Assembly (NCBI GenBank): GCA_029204225.1
Contig: CM055113.1
Location: forward strand, 13,755,406 to 13,819,405
Origin: Diphasiastrum complanatum
Taxonomy: Eukaryota; Streptophyta; Lycopodiopsida; Lycopodiales; Lycopodiaceae
DNA length: 64,000 nt
Reading direction: 5' to 3'
Shown: positions 22,293-33,623 of the stretch, in pieces
Layout of the letters: each line of letters opens with the position of its first letter
How positions within the stretch are numbered: position 1 is the first letter of the stretch
Program-made: the position numbers and the translations under genes
Notes under the pieces: model-generated
Database searches by the model: none
The model's input: the letters and a program-made list of their open reading frames with translations, nothing else
What the model was told of the DNA's origin: nothing

Positions 22293-23380
22293 TCAAGTTT
22301 TGCATGATGGAACATACACATACACCATAAAACTTGAAGAGACAAGACATAGCCAAATGTAACTTGTGGAACCATCAATAGTACATGCAAAGCAAGAAAC
22401 ACCTCCCTTGCTTATTGATAAAGAAAGATGAACATCCGAATGTTCCAACTCCATAGGATGTTTTGTCTTGGTAGAAGACATCAAATATGGATCCATATGT
22501 GATTTTGCCATAGAATAAGCCACTCTTGGCTTGATCTCCTTGACTATAATAGACATAGATCTGAAATTGGAAACATGCAACTTCCTATGCCATAGCTCCT
22601 CCTTGGAAACATAAGTCATCAATGCAACATCACATGCACTTACATTTTCATGCACATCTAACTTGAAAATGCCTCCATATCTAGACGCACATGCAAGGAT
22701 CTTATCTTCTTTCTTTATGAGACAACTATTGACACTGAAATCCACTTCATAAACATCATCTAACAACTTTTCTACACTAATCACACTCTTTGTGAGATTA
22801 GGAACATAAAGTACATTGGAAAGTGTAAACTTCATAGAAGATGCAAGTTTTATGGAACAACTTCCAACTCCTTCAATTGCACATGCATCACCAACTGCAG
22901 TGTATATTGATTCCTTAGGATCTAGAACAGAAACAAAAGAATCCTTGGAGCAACACATATGAGTTGTGGCTCCACTATCAATATACCAAGATACATCATT
23001 AAAGGGTAAAGAGGATAAATAGACATCATGAGAGATGCCTCTCCACAACTTGCATGTTAGTCTTCTATGATAAAATGAGCTTGATCTTCTTGAGTCTTCT
23101 TCTTGAAGATAGAAGAATGAGTTGAATCATCTTCTACTCCTCCATAGTCTTTGTTCTTTGCTTTGCCCTTTGATTTGTCCTTGGTGAAGGCTTGAGAAAA
23201 ACTGTTCTTGCTCCTCCCTCTTGACTTGATCTTTGCTTCATGAATGGACTTAAAAGTTTCCCAAGTCTCCTTGGCTGAGGTACATGAACTTATTTCTCTC
23301 AACATCTCATCAGAGATGTCCAATTTGATGATATGAAGAGCAATTCTTGCTCTACCAACAAATTTGAGGCTAGAGCACAA
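22293..23380 (-). pseudogene. Copia gag-protease remnant
   Basis: The gag part (23057-23380) has RARIALHIIKLDISDEM and TSAKETWETFKSIHE, as in plant Copia gag. No CCHC zinc knuckle is visible, and the gag part stops at about 23057. The protease part (22293-23048) has WYIDSGATTHMCCS, with the catalytic DSGA, then VLYVPNLTKSVISVEKLL and the GAG-pre-integrase motif ELWHRKLHV. The two parts are in different frames. Confidence 0.85.
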
Positions 23381-24163
23381 TCTAGAATGCTACAGATCAA
23401 AGCAAAACTAATTTCTCACAAATAGAGAGAATACATAACAAAAATAATGTATGAAGAATGCCTTCTACTCGAGTTAGAGAGAGAATATCAAAACAAGCAA
23501 AATAACATGAGATCCAATTTTGACATTATGACATTACCAAAGCTTGATTCATCATTAGATATGAATGAGAATGATATGTACATATATAGGAGAGCCAAAA
23601 TTCGTGGTACTCCTTGCATTCAATGCATTCCCTACACCTAATAAAGTGTAAACTATTACCATATTGACACCTAACAGCTTGCATGCTAAAATTGCACCTA
23701 ACTCCTACCTACTTTGTCAAATGTCAAATTCTCAACTATGAACCTACAAAACTACATGCATGTGTCCAATACCATTTGCATGTCTTGCATGTAACTTCCC
23801 TAGATGACTTGGACATGTGTAGAACATGTATACTGACTTGCATGTTGCATGCAGTGATTGCATGTTGCATGCAGTGATTGCATGTTGCATGCATGCACAC
23901 TAACTGATTTTGATGTCATCTAGTTTTATGCATGTCATCAAATCTAGATCTACCTAACTCAAACTCTCCCTAATCTACAAGACACATACCTTTGATATAT
24001 ACAATGGAACAAAGTGAAATATGACCATCTAGACATTGTGCATGTCATGTAGCTCGAGTTTGTACATGCTAGAAAATAATATGTACAACTTGTAAATGCA
24101 CAAGCAAGATGATTTTCCTCATCAACCCCTATAGACAAGTTGGATAGCGTTTTATTCTTCACA
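23348..24163 (-). repeat. 5' LTR
   Basis: Direct copy of 20341-21109. It has three tandem CATGTTGCATGCAGTGATTG-type units against two in its partner, and it ends TTCTTCACA at 24163. On the minus strand its inner end runs straight into gag. Confidence 0.8.
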
Positions 24164-25458
24164 TTGCCAAAACATGAAGTGTCATTCTTGAGCATTGAAA
24201 TTAGTTGTTTTTTTTTCTTTGAATATGCAATCTTTGTTCGTTATTGTCTTTTAAGGATTTGAATATCCATGTCTCTCTAAAGCAAAGCTTCTCGTGATAT
24301 ACCAGTCATCTTGTTTAAATTGCAATCTTTGTTTTATTATTATTTTTCTCTTTGTCGTGATAACTATAAGCTATTGTGACGATTTGCTTAATGTTGAAGT
24401 GCAGCTCTTAATTGAGTTTGAGCATTAAAATCAATATTTTTTTTCTTATTCTTCCATAATGCAATATTTGTTTTTTTGTGTATACTTGGTTCTTTTGAAA
24501 AAAATTAACTTGTTTTTTTAGATGGCATGGCAATGGTGGATATAGCTGAACTTTTCTATTGATTGCCTTTGGTAGAATTCATGAAGGCTAAGAGAATTCA
24601 TATTACAAGATGGATAACTAATAAAGGACTCACAATAGAGTTCAATAAAGCATCATACACAATACAAAACTAGTTCAAGATTTAGAAGACCGAAAATTCG
24701 ACATCAAATGCATAGGAATTATAAACTTAAATGGAATCCTAACTTTTCAGAAAGTACGACCTTTCATTCCACAAGATATTACACCAAGTGAATGAAAAAC
24801 ATTAACACCCACTTCCACGTTACCTTTAGTAAAAATTGCTCAAAGCTCTCAAACGCATTCAAATAAGCAAATGTGAAATTTTTTCTTGGGGATGCTTTTT
24901 TAAACGGTCTTTCTTCCAAATAGAAACTCAACATGACCTTTCAAACTAACTAAACTAGTCCTTGTTAACAAAAAAAAGCTCATTACTAATCTTGTTATTG
25001 GTTTCCATTCTAAAAATGGCTTTATGTCATTGTCGTTGATCAACAATGGTAAAATATACACAAACTATTTGTAGCTCAAAGACACACACCCATAATAGTC
25101 AATAAGAATAAGAAATGACATTGATATAAATTAGCAATAATATGCATAATATAGAAGTTTGGCAACTCAACAATGAAGAATGTGCCTTAAAATTTCAAGA
25201 TTTTTGGCCTTTGCTATGCTGCTTCGGCACCTCAAATGGAGCTAGGACAACCAATTCAACTTCCTATGGTCAACCACTTGCCCAATCAATCCAACCATCA
25301 ACACACAAAGGCCGATGTGCAAGGCAACACTGGCTCCATGAGATCAGGAGACTAACCCGAGTCAACCATCCAAAACAAGTGCAATGGAGAATGGAATAAA
25401 ATGATTAATTTGATCACACCCCATCAAAGAGTCTTGAGCATTTTGGCATCGGTGTGGG
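24164..25458. other. No recognisable gene
   Basis: A/T-rich sequence. Short frames, including 25142-25399, show no family features. Some phrases, such as TTGAGCAT followed by a T run, resemble the other flank of the Copia element near 20190. Confidence 0.4.
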
Positions 25459-25941
25459 TGTTACAGCCATGTTCTATTTGGAAAATTCAAAATAATCTTT
25501 GACATAGATATTCGGTACTCTAATATACGAGTTTATTAGTTATGCCTCGCCATTCCAGACTAGGCCTGAAATGTAATTAATAACCTTGTGAGGGCCCAGG
25601 TATACCCATTAGGACATGTGGAGCTAGTGCATGGTGTATAACTATTTTTTATAAATGTAAACGAGATCAAAAGCAATTGATTGATAATTGGCATCTTATA
25701 AGAAATATTCCTAGGCCATTGGGGCTTATACATACCTGTAGGAACTGCCCATCTACCTCACTCATTTTCCAATTCTAGTTGCCAGGATCCTCTCCTCTTG
25801 CATATTCAATCATCTTGGCTTGGGTGTGAAGCTGATTGGGGTTTCACTCTTACTTTTCAATTGGTTGGGTTGTTGGCTCCACAGTCATCCTTTTGCACAT
25901 GCAAACCGATCTAGAAGATCTTCAGTTGGCGATCGTTACTA
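25459..25941 (+). repeat. LTR of an unclassified plus-strand retroelement
   Basis: It begins TGTTACAG and ends immediately before a primer-binding site. Its middle (TTATTAGTTATGCCTCGCCA...AATTAATAACCTTGTGA) recurs at 59.8 and 61.75 kb in the same orientation. No gag or pol follows, so it is a 5' LTR left behind or an element without genes. Confidence 0.7.
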
Positions 25942-25955
25942 TGGTATCAGAGCTC
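25942..25955 (+). other. Primer-binding site (initiator Met-tRNA type)
   Basis: TGGTATCAGAGCTC directly follows the LTR end and defines a plus-strand retroelement. The next several hundred bases encode nothing recognisable. Confidence 0.85.
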
Positions 25956-26354
25956 AACTTTGCATCAATCAAAAGCTGGAGACGTTTTTTGTTTTTTTGC
26001 AGCTTTTTGGTAGTATTTTCTTGCTTTTTACTTCTTGGTGGTGGAATTGACCTCCAAGTAAGTGACTTCTCTTATTCTTGATTGCCTAATGATTAGTGTT
26101 ATGGACATTCTCCATAGACATAACTGGAAATCGTTCAATCATGCACCAAATTTGGTGGTGGGAGGCTTAGGCACTGATTCTCCAAAGTTTTGCTTGATGG
26201 CACCTTCCTTGGAAACAATTTTCAGTGGATTTGAGCCTATGGATGCTTGTTGGACATGGTAGAAGCTTCTAATACTCTCTAATGAACTTATTAGAGTGTT
26301 TGTAACCTCCAATTGTGATTTTTGAGAAAGTCGGGTCTGCTTGATCGGTGTGTC

Positions 26355-26398
26355 AATGATCCTTCCGCAGGTTCACCTACAGAAACCTTGTCACGACT
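26355..26398 (-). pseudogene. 44-bp fragment of the 18S rRNA 3' end
   Basis: On the minus strand this corresponds to the universally conserved 3' terminus of the small-subunit rRNA; the plus strand reads AATGATCCTTCCGCAGGTTC and onward. Two positions differ from the usual sequence (A for G in CTACAGAAAC, C for T in CTTGTCACGA). Similarity ends sharply on both sides, so it is a captured fragment and not an rRNA gene. Confidence 0.9.
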
Positions 26399-27132
26399 CG
26401 AAAAAATGCACCTCCTACAAGAAATTCAATCACTTATTGCTCGCATGTTTGAATTCCAGATCACATAGTGACATGGTAGGCCTCTTGCTAACCTACTCTC
26501 CCTCTGCACTATGCTTTACAGCAACCAATTTGGGGTTCTATAGCCAAAGTTATGCTCATCAAAAGTTTTGGCAATTTTTATTTCAAATTTTGCAAAATTT
26601 TCAAAAAGTTTGTATTGCATGTCAATGAATGAATCAGTAGTGTGCATATCCAATAATGTGAAAAAGTCATTTCTAAGTCAATCTGCATGTCTGAGACCAT
26701 GTTATTGAATGTTACAATAGTTTGATCGGTTAAATTTCATACATGGATACAGATTTAGTAAAAAGCAACTAAAAAATAGTTTTTTATTTTAATTAGGCAA
26801 CTTACATAAAGAAGTCGATTTTTTCATAAATTCACTACATGTAGATTGTGATGCATGCTAGATGTTTTAAAATTGGTTCAAAATGGATTAGTAACAATGA
26901 AACTAAAAATTCGATGATGGAAATCAATTTTCACAATTTCAATCTATATTGAACGGCATTCAAAAATTAAGATTTAATCAATTAGTTTATCAAGTCACAA
27001 TTATTTTCACTTCCTTTGAGGATTTCGGATCTGTCAACTAATAGAAGCAATTTTTTATTTTAGGTGGAGATAAAAATCCACTCTCTTGGATCATGATAGA
27101 ATGCCTAGATGAGGACCAAAACGCAAACGTCT
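26399..27132. other. No recognisable gene
   Basis: Only short frames without family features are present. Confidence 0.4.
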
Positions 27133-28170
27133 CATGATCTATTGAAATCTAGGATTGGTAGAATGCATGGCTTCAGAGATTCCATTATCTCTTTGAGTCT
27201 GGCTGCTCCTAAGAGTGAAACAATTTGTTGACGGTGCATGCTTTTTAGTCCAATCAGTATGACGATGTTTAGGTATGATGTGTCAGTGTAGGGAGGAATG
27301 TTAGGTCCTCACAAAGAATTAGGACGAAACATCTTGTCTACATCCTAACTTAGAGTCTCAATATATCTTGATCTAATAATTTGTCTTTAGATAATTGTGA
27401 TGTACTGAACTTCTTGATGTATGCTACATGGATAATGTCTCTCATCCTCACAACAATGCAAGAGATGTATTTTACTTTTCAACATGTCCTTGATATCTTA
27501 GAAGAGAATCAGAATACAAATAACGTAGGAACATCAGTAATCAAGGATAGGTAAGATACATGGTTCTAAGGACCTCAAGATTTCGTCTTGGCATGTGATT
27601 CTAAGGACGGATATAATCCTTTGTTGATACATCACCTCTAAACCCATCAGTATCTCGATGTTTAAGTGTCATGTACTAACATAGGGAATGTCTGGTCTTG
27701 ATGGTAGATTCAACCAAAACATCTCTTCAGAGGAGTACTAGACTTAATCCATTTGTTCAAAGATGTCTTGATTCAAGATATTTCTTTGAACTCGATGAGT
27801 TTTAGATCTCACATTGTCTCTCTTTATAAAATATATTGTTTGTCAAATGCCCAAAAAATCGATACTTTATAACCTCAAAGGATAGGTAGGCAAAGTTTTT
27901 TATCAAGACACATTCAATAATGGTGATCATTTTTTATGTCCTTGTTCGTCCAATGTTGTTGTCAGGAAGAAGAATTCATATTTATATTTTTTATTTTCTT
28001 CCAAAAAAAACATTCCTTCCTAAACATAAGCTTCTTCAAGTAATTTGACAAAGAAAACTTGATTTCAGTGTGATGTACAACCCCCAAGCCATCTCGGTTT
28101 CTAGATGTTTGATAGAATCATGTATTCCAATGGGATATCCTGGAACTAGATGAAATATGCCAGTGGGTTA
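27133..28170. repeat. Degenerate tandem repeats of about 400-500 bp
   Basis: Segments around 27150-27330, 27545-27740 and (partial) 28080-28170 share a common order of words, for example ATCAGTATSWCGATGTTTA, then a TCAGTGTAGGGA-like word and a GGTCYT word. Divergence is high. They may be old duplications within a large LTR or satellite. Confidence 0.4.
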
Positions 28171-28204
28171 ATTTTTAGCTCATAGTGGTGTATTTTGACA
28201 ACGT

Positions 28205-28440
28205 TGAGTATAGACCCTTCTCTTGTATTCCAAGGAGAGAGGTTGAAACCAATGTTTTAGCACGAGAAGAGATACATAATGTTTTCCTTTTTAGATTCTA
28301 TGCTTAATAACAACTTCGATATGACAATTTACTAAGCACATCTAGAAAGTGAAAAGAGCTTTTCATATAATCTCAAAGGGAAGGTATTCTTTTACATACA
28401 ACAGACCACTCAAAATATACTCTCAGACTAAATCTCTCTT
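28205..28440 (-). repeat. Dispersed repeat R1, copy 2 (inverted)
   Basis: Reverse-complement copy of 11139-11365, uninterrupted where the first copy is broken by a Copia LTR. It includes the complement of the TATA-like sequence. It is probably an LTR. Confidence 0.75.
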
Positions 28441-28573
28441 TAAACTATGTTAATCTGCCTCCATTCATGCTGCTGTATTTTACTTGTGTTGTCGCACAGT
28501 TTGCATATTTACATGTAAAAAGACATGCAAATAAGACGCGACTGTCTGCATAAATACAAGTAAATTTTTGCAG

Positions 28574-28669
28574 GGACCCTACGTTTTTACACGTGATTTG
28601 TGACAAGCGAAAAAGGTGACACTGCCCTGCAAATGCTAAAGGTTCCCTTATCGAAAAGCGAAGGTACCA
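28574..28669 (+). repeat. Direct repeat, first copy
   Basis: Nearly identical to 28875-28970 (GTGACAAGCGAAAAAGGTGA and neighbours), with about 300 bp between starts. The role is unknown. It sits just upstream of the Copia gag. Confidence 0.85.
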
Positions 28670-28874
28670 TGTAAATCAGTTTTTAAGGCATTTATTAGAG
28701 TGTCACATTTTTTGCATTTTCATCAACGTTAATTTCAGCGAAGGCTGACGTCGCGACCTTCTCACGCTCATCCCATGCACTATGAAATCAGATTTGACAA
28801 TGACAGCAGCCACCCATGATCTTCCACAGACAACACATCCACTTTTGTACTTTCTTCATCTGTAAATTTCCAAA

Positions 28875-28970
28875 AGGACCCTATGGTTTTACTCTTGATT
28901 TGTGACAAGCGAAAAAGGTGACACTGCCCTGCAAATGCTAAAGGTTCCCTTATAGAAAAGTGAAGGTTAG
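28875..28970 (+). repeat. Direct repeat, second copy
   Basis: Partner of 28574-28669. Both copies contain TTGTGACAAGCG and ACTGCCCTGCAAATGCTAAA. The intervening 200 bp are not repeated. Confidence 0.85.
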
Positions 28971-29102
28971 CCTCATAAGCTTCCAAAGTAACAAGACTCT
29001 ACTAGCCGATAGAGTAATTGTCTTCTTGTTCTATAATTTAGCACCAAATTTTCATACTTAAGTCACTGATAGTCATTCCTATCACCTAGACTAATCTTCC
29101 AC

Positions 29103-29860
29103 ATGAATTCCCAAGGGAAAGCCAGTCCTATCATGGACAAGCATAATGGAGCCAATTACCAACTGTGGAAATTTAAGATGAAAACAATGCTAATCGCTAA
29201 AGAATTGTATGATGTTGTTACAGGTGCAGAGGGAAAACCCAAAGCTGACGACGCAGCAATCGTCAGATGGAAGCTGAAGGATGGAAAGACATTTGCGTTG
29301 ATCATCCTCAACATTTTGGATACTCAGATCGGCCATGTATCCAAAGCCCAAACATCCAAATAAGTCTGGGACATCTTGAGCGTATTATATGAAGTGTGAA
29401 ATATAGCTTCCAAGCTACATCTCATGAAGAAATTTTAATCCCTCAAGATGGCGAATGGTGATTCCTTGCAAGCTCATACAACAGTTGGGTGATGATCATC
29501 ACGACACATCCAGAACTGACTCTTTTGAGAGTCATTACAATGTTGCTGTAGGAAGACATGCGGAGGAACGAAGCCTCTAGTTCCTCAACTGATTCTCATG
29601 CTTTGTACACCAACAAGAGCACGACTAAGCAAAAGAAGAAGAAAGGTCCGAAGCAATCAAAGCAAGGCCAAAAACTAGCACAACACAAAGAACAGTCAAA
29701 TATGTAGACAAAGAAGAAGTTGTTCTACAGATACTGCAAACGAAACAACCACAAGATTCAAGACTGTCGGATACTGCAAGCAAATAACAACAGCAAGGGA
29801 CAATCGAATCAAGTGGCCAATGCAACTATAGAAGCTCCAGAGCCCATTCAAGAAGCGGAT
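29103..29860 (+). pseudogene. Copia gag remnant
   Basis: It opens with MDKHNGANYQLWKFKMKTML, typical of the plant Copia gag start, and runs 86 residues to a stop at 29361-29363. Later pieces in other frames include a zinc-knuckle-like FYRYCKRNNHKIQDC (29723 onward), in which the CCHC spacing is altered. Several stops between 29363 and 29700 make it non-functional. Confidence 0.85.
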
Positions 29861-29889
29861 CATGATGCCTTCATGACCAGCCATCAAGG

Positions 29890-31430
29890 AGCATCCAACG
29901 ACAATTCTTGGTTTCTGGATTCTAGTGCCACTCAGCATATGACCAGCCTCATTGGTTGTTTCGAGTCCTATACACCATACAGTACCAACAAATACGTTGC
30001 ACACAAGCTATTAAAGGTGAAGGTATTGTGAGATTGACCTTTGCAAATGATCAATCTAAGCTACTTTCTAAAGTCCTATATGTATCCAATTTATCTACAA
30101 ATCTGCTCTCTGTAAGCAGAATCACAGATCTAGGACATAAAGTAGAATTCAAATGTGATCAATGCAAGATAGTTGATAGAACAGACAAGATCCTAGCACT
30201 CGGAAAGAGACATGGATACTTGTATAGATTAAGTCACTGTTTTTCTGCCTCTAGTTAGGCACTCAATACTTCTATTCATGCAAATAAAAGTTTATTTTGG
30301 CATTATAGACTTGGTCACTTGAATCATGCTGCTGTACAACAAATGTCTAAACATTCTATTATTCTTGATCTAAACTATCCTAGTGATAAAGTCGAGTTAC
30401 ATGTTTGTCAAGACTGTTTAGTTGATAAACAGACTAGGAAACCATTTAGATCAAGCCATCAACATACCACTAGACATTGTGCATTCAGGCATTTGTGGCC
30501 CGATGAAGAATCCTTTTCTGAAGGATGCAAAGTACTTTATAACTAGTATTGATGAATTCTCCAGAAGGACTATGATGTACTTTATCAAGAAGAAATCAGA
30601 AGCTTTCAATCAATTCAGAATCTTCAAGGAGCATGCAAAAAAGGAGACTGGAAGGACGATCAAGGCCTTAAGATCAGACAATGGTGGAGAATACATCTCT
30701 ACTAAATTTAAGGAGATCTACCAGAGCCAAGGCATTGAGCAGCAATTCATCACTCCTTACAGTCCTCAGTCAAATGGATTAGCCAAGAGGAAGAACCGTG
30801 CTCTGGTTGAATCAGCCAAATGTATGCTAGCGCATGCATCACTACCCAAGAGCTTCTGGGCTGAAGTTGTCTCCACTGTAGCTTACGTCCAGAACAGATG
30901 TTTGACCAAGGCCCTCTCAGGCAAGACACCCCATGAGGTGTGGACAGGCTCTAAGCCTTCTGTGAAGAACCTAAGAGTGTTTGGATGCGTTGCCTATGCG
31001 CAGATCCCGAAAGACACGAGGAAGAAATTTGACTTCCAAGGTTTCAAGACCATCCTGATTGGATATACTTCATCTAATAACACATACAAGTTGTATGATC
31101 CCGATACCCAGAAAATCTTGTACAGTTGGAATATAGTCTTTATCGAGGATCAGTTCGTCGACATCAAAGGCAAAGATATTGTTCCAGGAGGACCTTCATT
31201 ACCTGCCATTGACATGACTATCCGAGCTTCAGGCTCAAGCGTGTCCATTGTCGACCCAATATTCGACAACAAATTAGACAAAGACGTTGTTGTTACCCAA
31301 CAACAAGTCCCAAGAGTGGTTCATCAATCGATTCCTCCTAGAAGATCAAGGAGAGTGCGCACACAACCCACAAGGTATACTCCTGAGTCTACATGTCTCT
31401 TGATACAAGAACCTACAACAGTTGAATAGG
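29890..31430 (+). pseudogene. Copia protease-integrase
   Basis: The protease region has WFLDSSATQHM, where the usual DSG catalytic triplet has become DSS. After a frame change come VLYVSNLSTNLLSVSRI, then HYRLGHLNHAAVQQM (GAG-pre-integrase). The integrase core, in the 335-codon frame 30422-31429, is well kept: IKALRSDNGGEYISTKF (catalytic Asp), TPYSPQSNGLAKRKNRALVE (catalytic Glu normally in this NG(V/L)AER(K)N motif; here it reads AKRKN) and FWAEVVSTVAYVQNR. It ends with the basic linker PPRRSRRVRTQPTRY. The replacement of the Glu by Lys would abolish activity. Confidence 0.9.
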
Positions 31431-32545
31431 CACTCAGCCAACCAGACTCTAATCTCTAGAGAGAAGCCATGGACAGAGAGTATTTCTCTTTGATCAAAAA
31501 CCAGACATGGTCACTAGTCGAAGCTCCTATTGGTTGTAATATCATTGATTGCAAATGGATATTCAAGATTAAGTACAATGCCAATGGAACAATTGATCAA
31601 AGGAAGGCAAGATTGGTAGCACGAGGATTCACTTAGATCCCCAACGTTGACTACAGTAAGACTTTCAGTCCAGTAGTCAAGCATTCATTAATCCGAGCCC
31701 TCCTATCATATGATGCAGCTGCCGACCTCGAAGTGCATCAACTTGATGTGCAAACAACTTATCCGAATGGAATTATACAAGAAGACATCTACATGATCCA
31801 ACTCAAAGGATACATTCTAGAAGGTATAAAGAATCATGTCTGTAAACTCCATAAGGCACTTTATGGCTTGAAACAGTCTGCTAGAGCTTGGTTTCAGAGG
31901 ATCAACACATTCCTCATCGAACAAGGTTTCCAACCAAGCACTGTAATTGCAATGTCTATTCCAAGTCAGTGCAACAATTCTTCATTATTATAACCTTATA
32001 CGTGGATGATATGTTGCTTTTCAGCAACAATACCAATTTGGTCAAGGATTCTGAACATATGCTATTTTTTGAGTTTGACATGACTGATCTAGGCGAAGCT
32101 CACTTCTGTCTAGGCATTCAGATTCACAGAGACAAAGCGAGATAACTGATCTATATCACTCAACAAAGGTATCTTCACAATGTTCTTGATAGATACAATC
32201 TAATAAATTGTAAGTTAGCTCACTCACCGATGGATCCAGGCCTACATTTGTCAAAGGACCAATGTCCCCAGACCAAGCAGGAAGAGAAGCAGATAAGAGA
32301 GTATCCTTATTGATCGATACTTGGATCTCTCATGTACACAATGGTCTGTACAAGACCTGACATCTCTTTTGCAGTAAGCTCACTTAGCCAATATATGGCT
32401 AATCCTGGCATTACCCATTGGAAGACTCTCATAAGAGTCATGAGGTATATTCGAGCTACCATGGACCAGTGCATCTGCTATGGAGAAGTCAGCAATGACA
32501 ATCTTCATCAGCTTAGTGGATATTCTGATGCAAGCCGGGGAGGAG
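31431..32545 (+). pseudogene. Copia reverse transcriptase with truncated RNase H
   Basis: It carries CKWIFKIKYNANGTIDQRKA, YSKTFSPVV, HQLDVQTTYPNG, KLHKALYGLKQSARAWF, then after a frame change LYVDDMLLFSNN (the YVDD polymerase motif), CLGIQIHRD, CTRPDISFAVSSLSQYM and the RNase H start SGYSDAS. Stops interrupt it at 31427-31429, near 31635 and near 32313. The remainder of RNase H is replaced by Ty3 LTR sequence. Confidence 0.9.
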
Positions 32546-32548
32546 ATT

Positions 32549-33569
32549 TGACAAGTAAAAGAGAGAAAGTCTTCCAAATCCAAGGTAGAATCTCCAAATG
32601 TCCTCCAAGCAACCTGCAAGCTCCAAGATGCTTCTCCAACTCCAAGCTAGGATGCCTCCACCTGCAAGTAAGGACCTGCAAGCCTCCAAGGATCTCTCCT
32701 CCACCCCCCTACTCTTAAACACCAAGGAAGATAACAAACTGGCCTCAAGTATTCACCACCCAACCATAGCTAGATCCAAGCTCCAAGCAAGAACTATCTA
32801 GCACCCCCTTGCTAACCATAAACAAATCACAAGCATATCACAACAATCCATAGCTTACTCAAGATCCAAACCATACTTATGTCCCATACCATAAGCAAGA
32901 TCCAAACCCTTAGCATACTACACACAAGAATTACTCTACACACTAGTAGCCACACTAGAGCATAAGCAAGGTAAGCAAAAGAGATCTCTCTCCCTCCCAA
33001 TGGGTGCCCTACTCCTCTTATATAGATGACATTTAGTTCTCTCCAATATACTATGGAGTTCCATGCACATCCAATGAGAAAGAGAGAGGCCTAGAGGAGT
33101 TCAAGGGCCTTCATAGGCTTATGGAAGGTCATCAGACATCTTCCATAACTTATGACTCTTTGATTACTATTCTTGTGGAACTTGAAACTCAATGGACCCT
33201 TTAAGAGGGCACCCTCCTACTAGGACCCATTGCCCAAGTTGTGCATGTATACTTTGGTCCAAGACCAATAAAGTGATATGGTTCAAGGTTGAGGCCCAAG
33301 GTTTAGAAATATAGTCATCCAATGACTTTCTAAGACCTCTCTAGGTTCCATACCTCCATCCAAGGTATAGATACCTACCTACCTTCCTAGCCTTATCCAA
33401 AGTATAGACACCTACCTACCCTTATCCAAGGACACTAGTACCTTAATCTAAGACACCTACCCTTAATTCTAAGGGTATCCTTTATCCAAGGGTCACTTGC
33501 CATTTAGCCCCCAATGCTCAATGGACATGTAGGGGTTTGAAGTACTGCTACTTACATAGGTATGTAACA
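32549..33569 (-). repeat. 3' LTR of the chromovirus
   Basis: About 1021 bp with TG...CA ends (TGACAAG...TATGTAACA). The complement of 33570-33581 is a polypurine tract that precedes it on the minus strand. It is rich in CTCCAAG-type words near 32600-32700 and has a TTATATAGATG motif near 33018. No second LTR copy is in the window. Confidence 0.75.
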
Positions 33570-33623
33570 TTCCTTTCCCCTAAACTTAAATTTTTCTTGT
33601 AGAAAAAAATTTGGAAAATTCTT

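Larger units (their letters stand above)
20341..24163 (-). mobile_element. Copia retrotransposon with two LTRs, internally deleted
   Basis: Two direct LTRs (about 20341-21109 and 23348-24163) flank minus-strand Copia sequence: gag, protease, GAG-pre-integrase, then frames too disrupted to assign, then the pol C-terminus. The polypurine tract is the complement of 21110-21117. The junction between the 5' LTR and gag lacks a primer-binding site and the gag N-terminus: sequence runs directly from LTR into the middle of gag. The element is non-autonomous. Confidence 0.85.
29103..32548 (+). mobile_element. Copia retrotransposon body (gag to RNase H), 3' end lost
   Basis: Gag, protease, integrase, reverse transcriptase and the start of RNase H follow in Copia order on the plus strand, but there are stops and shifts. 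The element ends inside RNase H at GYSDAS (about 32535), where the LTR of a Ty3 element begins at 32549. No LTR or primer-binding site was recognised upstream of gag. Confidence 0.9.

Noticed and set aside
20700-23900. CATGCA-rich tandem words suggesting a CRISPR-like array
   Set aside because: Two or three direct units without spacers inside LTRs of a plant retrotransposon; not a CRISPR.
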